The translations under genes were made by a program, and so were the position numbers. DNA of 6,866 bases from an uncultured Flavobacteriia bacterium. GTDB taxonomy: Bacteria > Bacteroidota > Bacteroidia > Flavobacteriales_D > Crocinitomicaceae. Of the stretch, positions 5,469 to 6,866 are shown in pieces (position 1 is the first letter of the stretch; each line of letters begins with the position of its first letter). Below the pieces are notes generated by a model, which did not search any database, was not told the DNA's origin, and saw nothing but the letters and a program-made list of their open reading frames with translations. The stretch is from assembly GCA_903930085.1 (NCBI GenBank), contig CAIYXD010000219.1, forward strand, positions 1-6,866, written 5' to 3'.

Positions 5469-6866
5469 ATGAAGGAAAAAAGCAATAGATCTAACTCCGA
5501 GCAGGAGATATACGATTTAATTCTAATCGGAGGAGGTGCTTCGGCAACTTTTTTATGCTTGTCAATTTTAAAGATCAATCCGGAATTTAAAATTCTTATC
5601 CTTGAAAAAAGTGCGACTTTCCCGCAGAAAATTGGCGAATCGGTTATTGATATGACGGCACTTTTTATTGCCTCATTGGGAATAGAGCATCTTTTGGAAA
5701 AACATGTTCAAAAAACGGGCGTTCGATTTTTATTTAACGAGTCGAATAGTTCAGATCCCTCCAAAATCGCTGAATTTGCAAGTCCAACTTTTCCTGGCTT
5801 GATTAAAGGCTATCACTTAAACAGAAGTGTTTTTGACGAGCAGATGTTGGATGAGGTAAAAAGCAAGGGCGTTTCTGTTGTGCGACCTGCAACTATTGTT
5901 ACTGCCAGTTTTTCTGATTTCAACAATGAACTAGAAGTAGAAGGAGATGGAAAAACTATTCGTGTGAAATCCAAATGGCTTGTAGACGCGAGTGGCAGAG
6001 CGAGATACATCGCCAATACATTAAACTGGAACGACCAAAAAATCGAATTGAATACCGGTTCCATTATGGCGCATTTTAAAAATATTGCCCCTGCAGAATT
6101 ATGGGACACGCCTAAAAATGAACATTGGGATACGTGCTCGATTGGACTCAGAAAATTTAGTACAACCCATTTGATGCGCAAGAATAGTTGGTGGTGGATC
6201 ATACGTTTGGACGAAGTAAACACAAGTATTGGAGTTGTATTTGACAAAAACAAGGTGCAATTCGACACGTATGAATCCTATTTTAATGAGCTTTTAGAAA
6301 CAGATGCCCAGCTTTCCATTATTACGAAAAATGCAGAGAGAGGTACCATCCGACACATAGAATCCGTGCCGTACGTCTCAGAAAAATTATATTCGAAAGG
6401 AATCGCATTAATTGGCGATAGTGGCGCTTTTTTAGATCCATTAATCAGCCCGGGATTGGAATTGATTGGGCAACAATCCATTTGGTTGGCTGATTTGTTC
6501 ACACAGGAAAAACAAACCGGTATTTTTAAGGAATCTGCCTGGAAAAAATACAACAATACATTCCTGAAAGCCTATGCATCGCGTTTGCGCATCTACTCGG
6601 TTGGGTATAATTTTATTCAGTCGTATGACCTTTTTACGGCTTGGCTCATGCAAGGAAATTACGTTTATTTTAGCGGCTTGGTCTTTCCGTCCATTGTCTT
6701 TAAAAGGAAACTAAAAAACCCCTTACGCTTTAATTTACTGGAACGAATTGCGTTGAATTTTTTCACCTGGCGCTTTACTAAATTTCAAGCCACTCGGGAA
6801 TCCCAAGGTCGTATTTCTACTACAACTCCCAACACGCTAAGGTATTCCGATGTGCGTGTTCCTAAA
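5469..6866 (+). CDS. FAD-dependent oxidoreductase, flavin-dependent halogenase-like (3'-partial)
   Basis: Open frame of 466 codons from ATG 5469 to the window end, with no stop reached. The start has an AAAGAAG leader and lies 12 bp after the oxidoreductase stop. The N-terminus is a FAD-binding Rossmann fold: YDLILIGGGASA (15-26, GxGxxA instead of GxGxxG), with the ribose-binding acid E46 ending strand 2. FPQKIGES (51-58) matches the FPRxxIGES segment of halogenases and related monooxygenases, and K82 in QKTGVRF sits where the catalytic Lys region would be expected. VDASGR (172-177) is the usual DxSG motif. WWWIIR (241-246) resembles the halogenase WxWxIP signature but ends in Arg. GDSGAFLDPLISPG (316-329) is the second FAD motif. 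Together these place it in the tryptophan-halogenase/FAD-monooxygenase group. Whether it halogenates, hydroxylates or reduces is open; the substrate is not evident. Cytoplasmic or membrane-associated; residues about 395-415 are aromatic and hydrophobic. Confidence 0.85.
   Translation, partial: MKEKSNRSNSEQEIYDLILIGGGASATFLCLSILKINPEFKILILEKSATFPQKIGESVIDMTALFIASLGIEHLLEKHVQKTGVRFLFNESNSSDPSKIAEFASPTFPGLIKGYHLNRSVFDEQMLDEVKSKGVSVVRPATIVTASFSDFNNELEVEGDGKTIRVKSKWLVDASGRARYIANTLNWNDQKIELNTGSIMAHFKNIAPAELWDTPKNEHWDTCSIGLRKFSTTHLMRKNSWWWIIRLDEVNTSIGVVFDKNKVQFDTYESYFNELLETDAQLSIITKNAERGTIRHIESVPYVSEKLYSKGIALIGDSGAFLDPLISPGLELIGQQSIWLADLFTQEKQTGIFKESAWKKYNNTFLKAYASRLRIYSVGYNFIQSYDLFTAWLMQGNYVYFSGLVFPSIVFKRKLKNPLRFNLLERIALNFFTWRFTKFQATRESQGRISTTTPNTLRYSDVRVPK

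Noticed and set aside
5813..6268. 151-codon open frame on the minus strand
   Set aside because: Antisense to the halogenase-like gene, whose + strand frame has clear FAD motifs across the same stretch.

Overview
The window looks like chromosomal DNA of a Bacteroidota bacterium, most likely in or near the Flavobacteriia. The evidence is a giant secreted protein with SprB-type repeats and a C-terminal type IX secretion (T9SS) sorting domain, a PorP/SprF-family outer membrane protein directly behind it, AT-rich intergenic DNA, A-rich rather than Shine-Dalgarno leaders, and one good match to the Bacteroidota -7 promoter element (TAnnTTTG). The genus cannot be fixed from the sequence. All four genes are on the + strand, and the first and last run off the window edges.

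Region 1 (1-4197) is a two-gene cell-surface module. The first gene, whose true start lies upstream, encodes at least 1048 residues: a propeller-like N-terminal part, a Cys-rich junction, an Ig-like domain, six SprB-like repeats of 75-77 residues, a second PKD/Ig-like domain and a type B (CHU_C-like) T9SS C-terminal domain. Fifteen bases later comes a complete PorP/SprF gene. Partners of this kind are known to be needed for secretion or surface attachment of type B cargo, so the two products probably act together as an adhesin or surface filament and its outer-membrane partner.

Region 2 (4198-4448) is about 250 bp of T-rich non-coding DNA. It holds a 14-bp perfect palindrome shortly after the PorP/SprF stop and a TATATTTG element about 60 bp before the next start codon. 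It reads as the boundary between two transcription units.

Region 3 (4449-6866) is a second tight pair: a zinc-free medium-chain (quinone-oxidoreductase-like) NAD(P)H-dependent reductase and, 12 bp later, a flavoprotein of the flavin-dependent halogenase/monooxygenase superfamily, cut off by the window end after 466 codons. The pair suggests redox tailoring of a small molecule, possibly a pigment or other secondary metabolite, but the substrate cannot be read from the sequence.

I see no RNA genes, insertion sequences, CRISPR arrays or prophage genes. Nothing here is clearly a new system. The most interesting points are the alternating two-type organisation of the SprB-like repeats and the non-canonical signature motifs of the halogenase-like enzyme.
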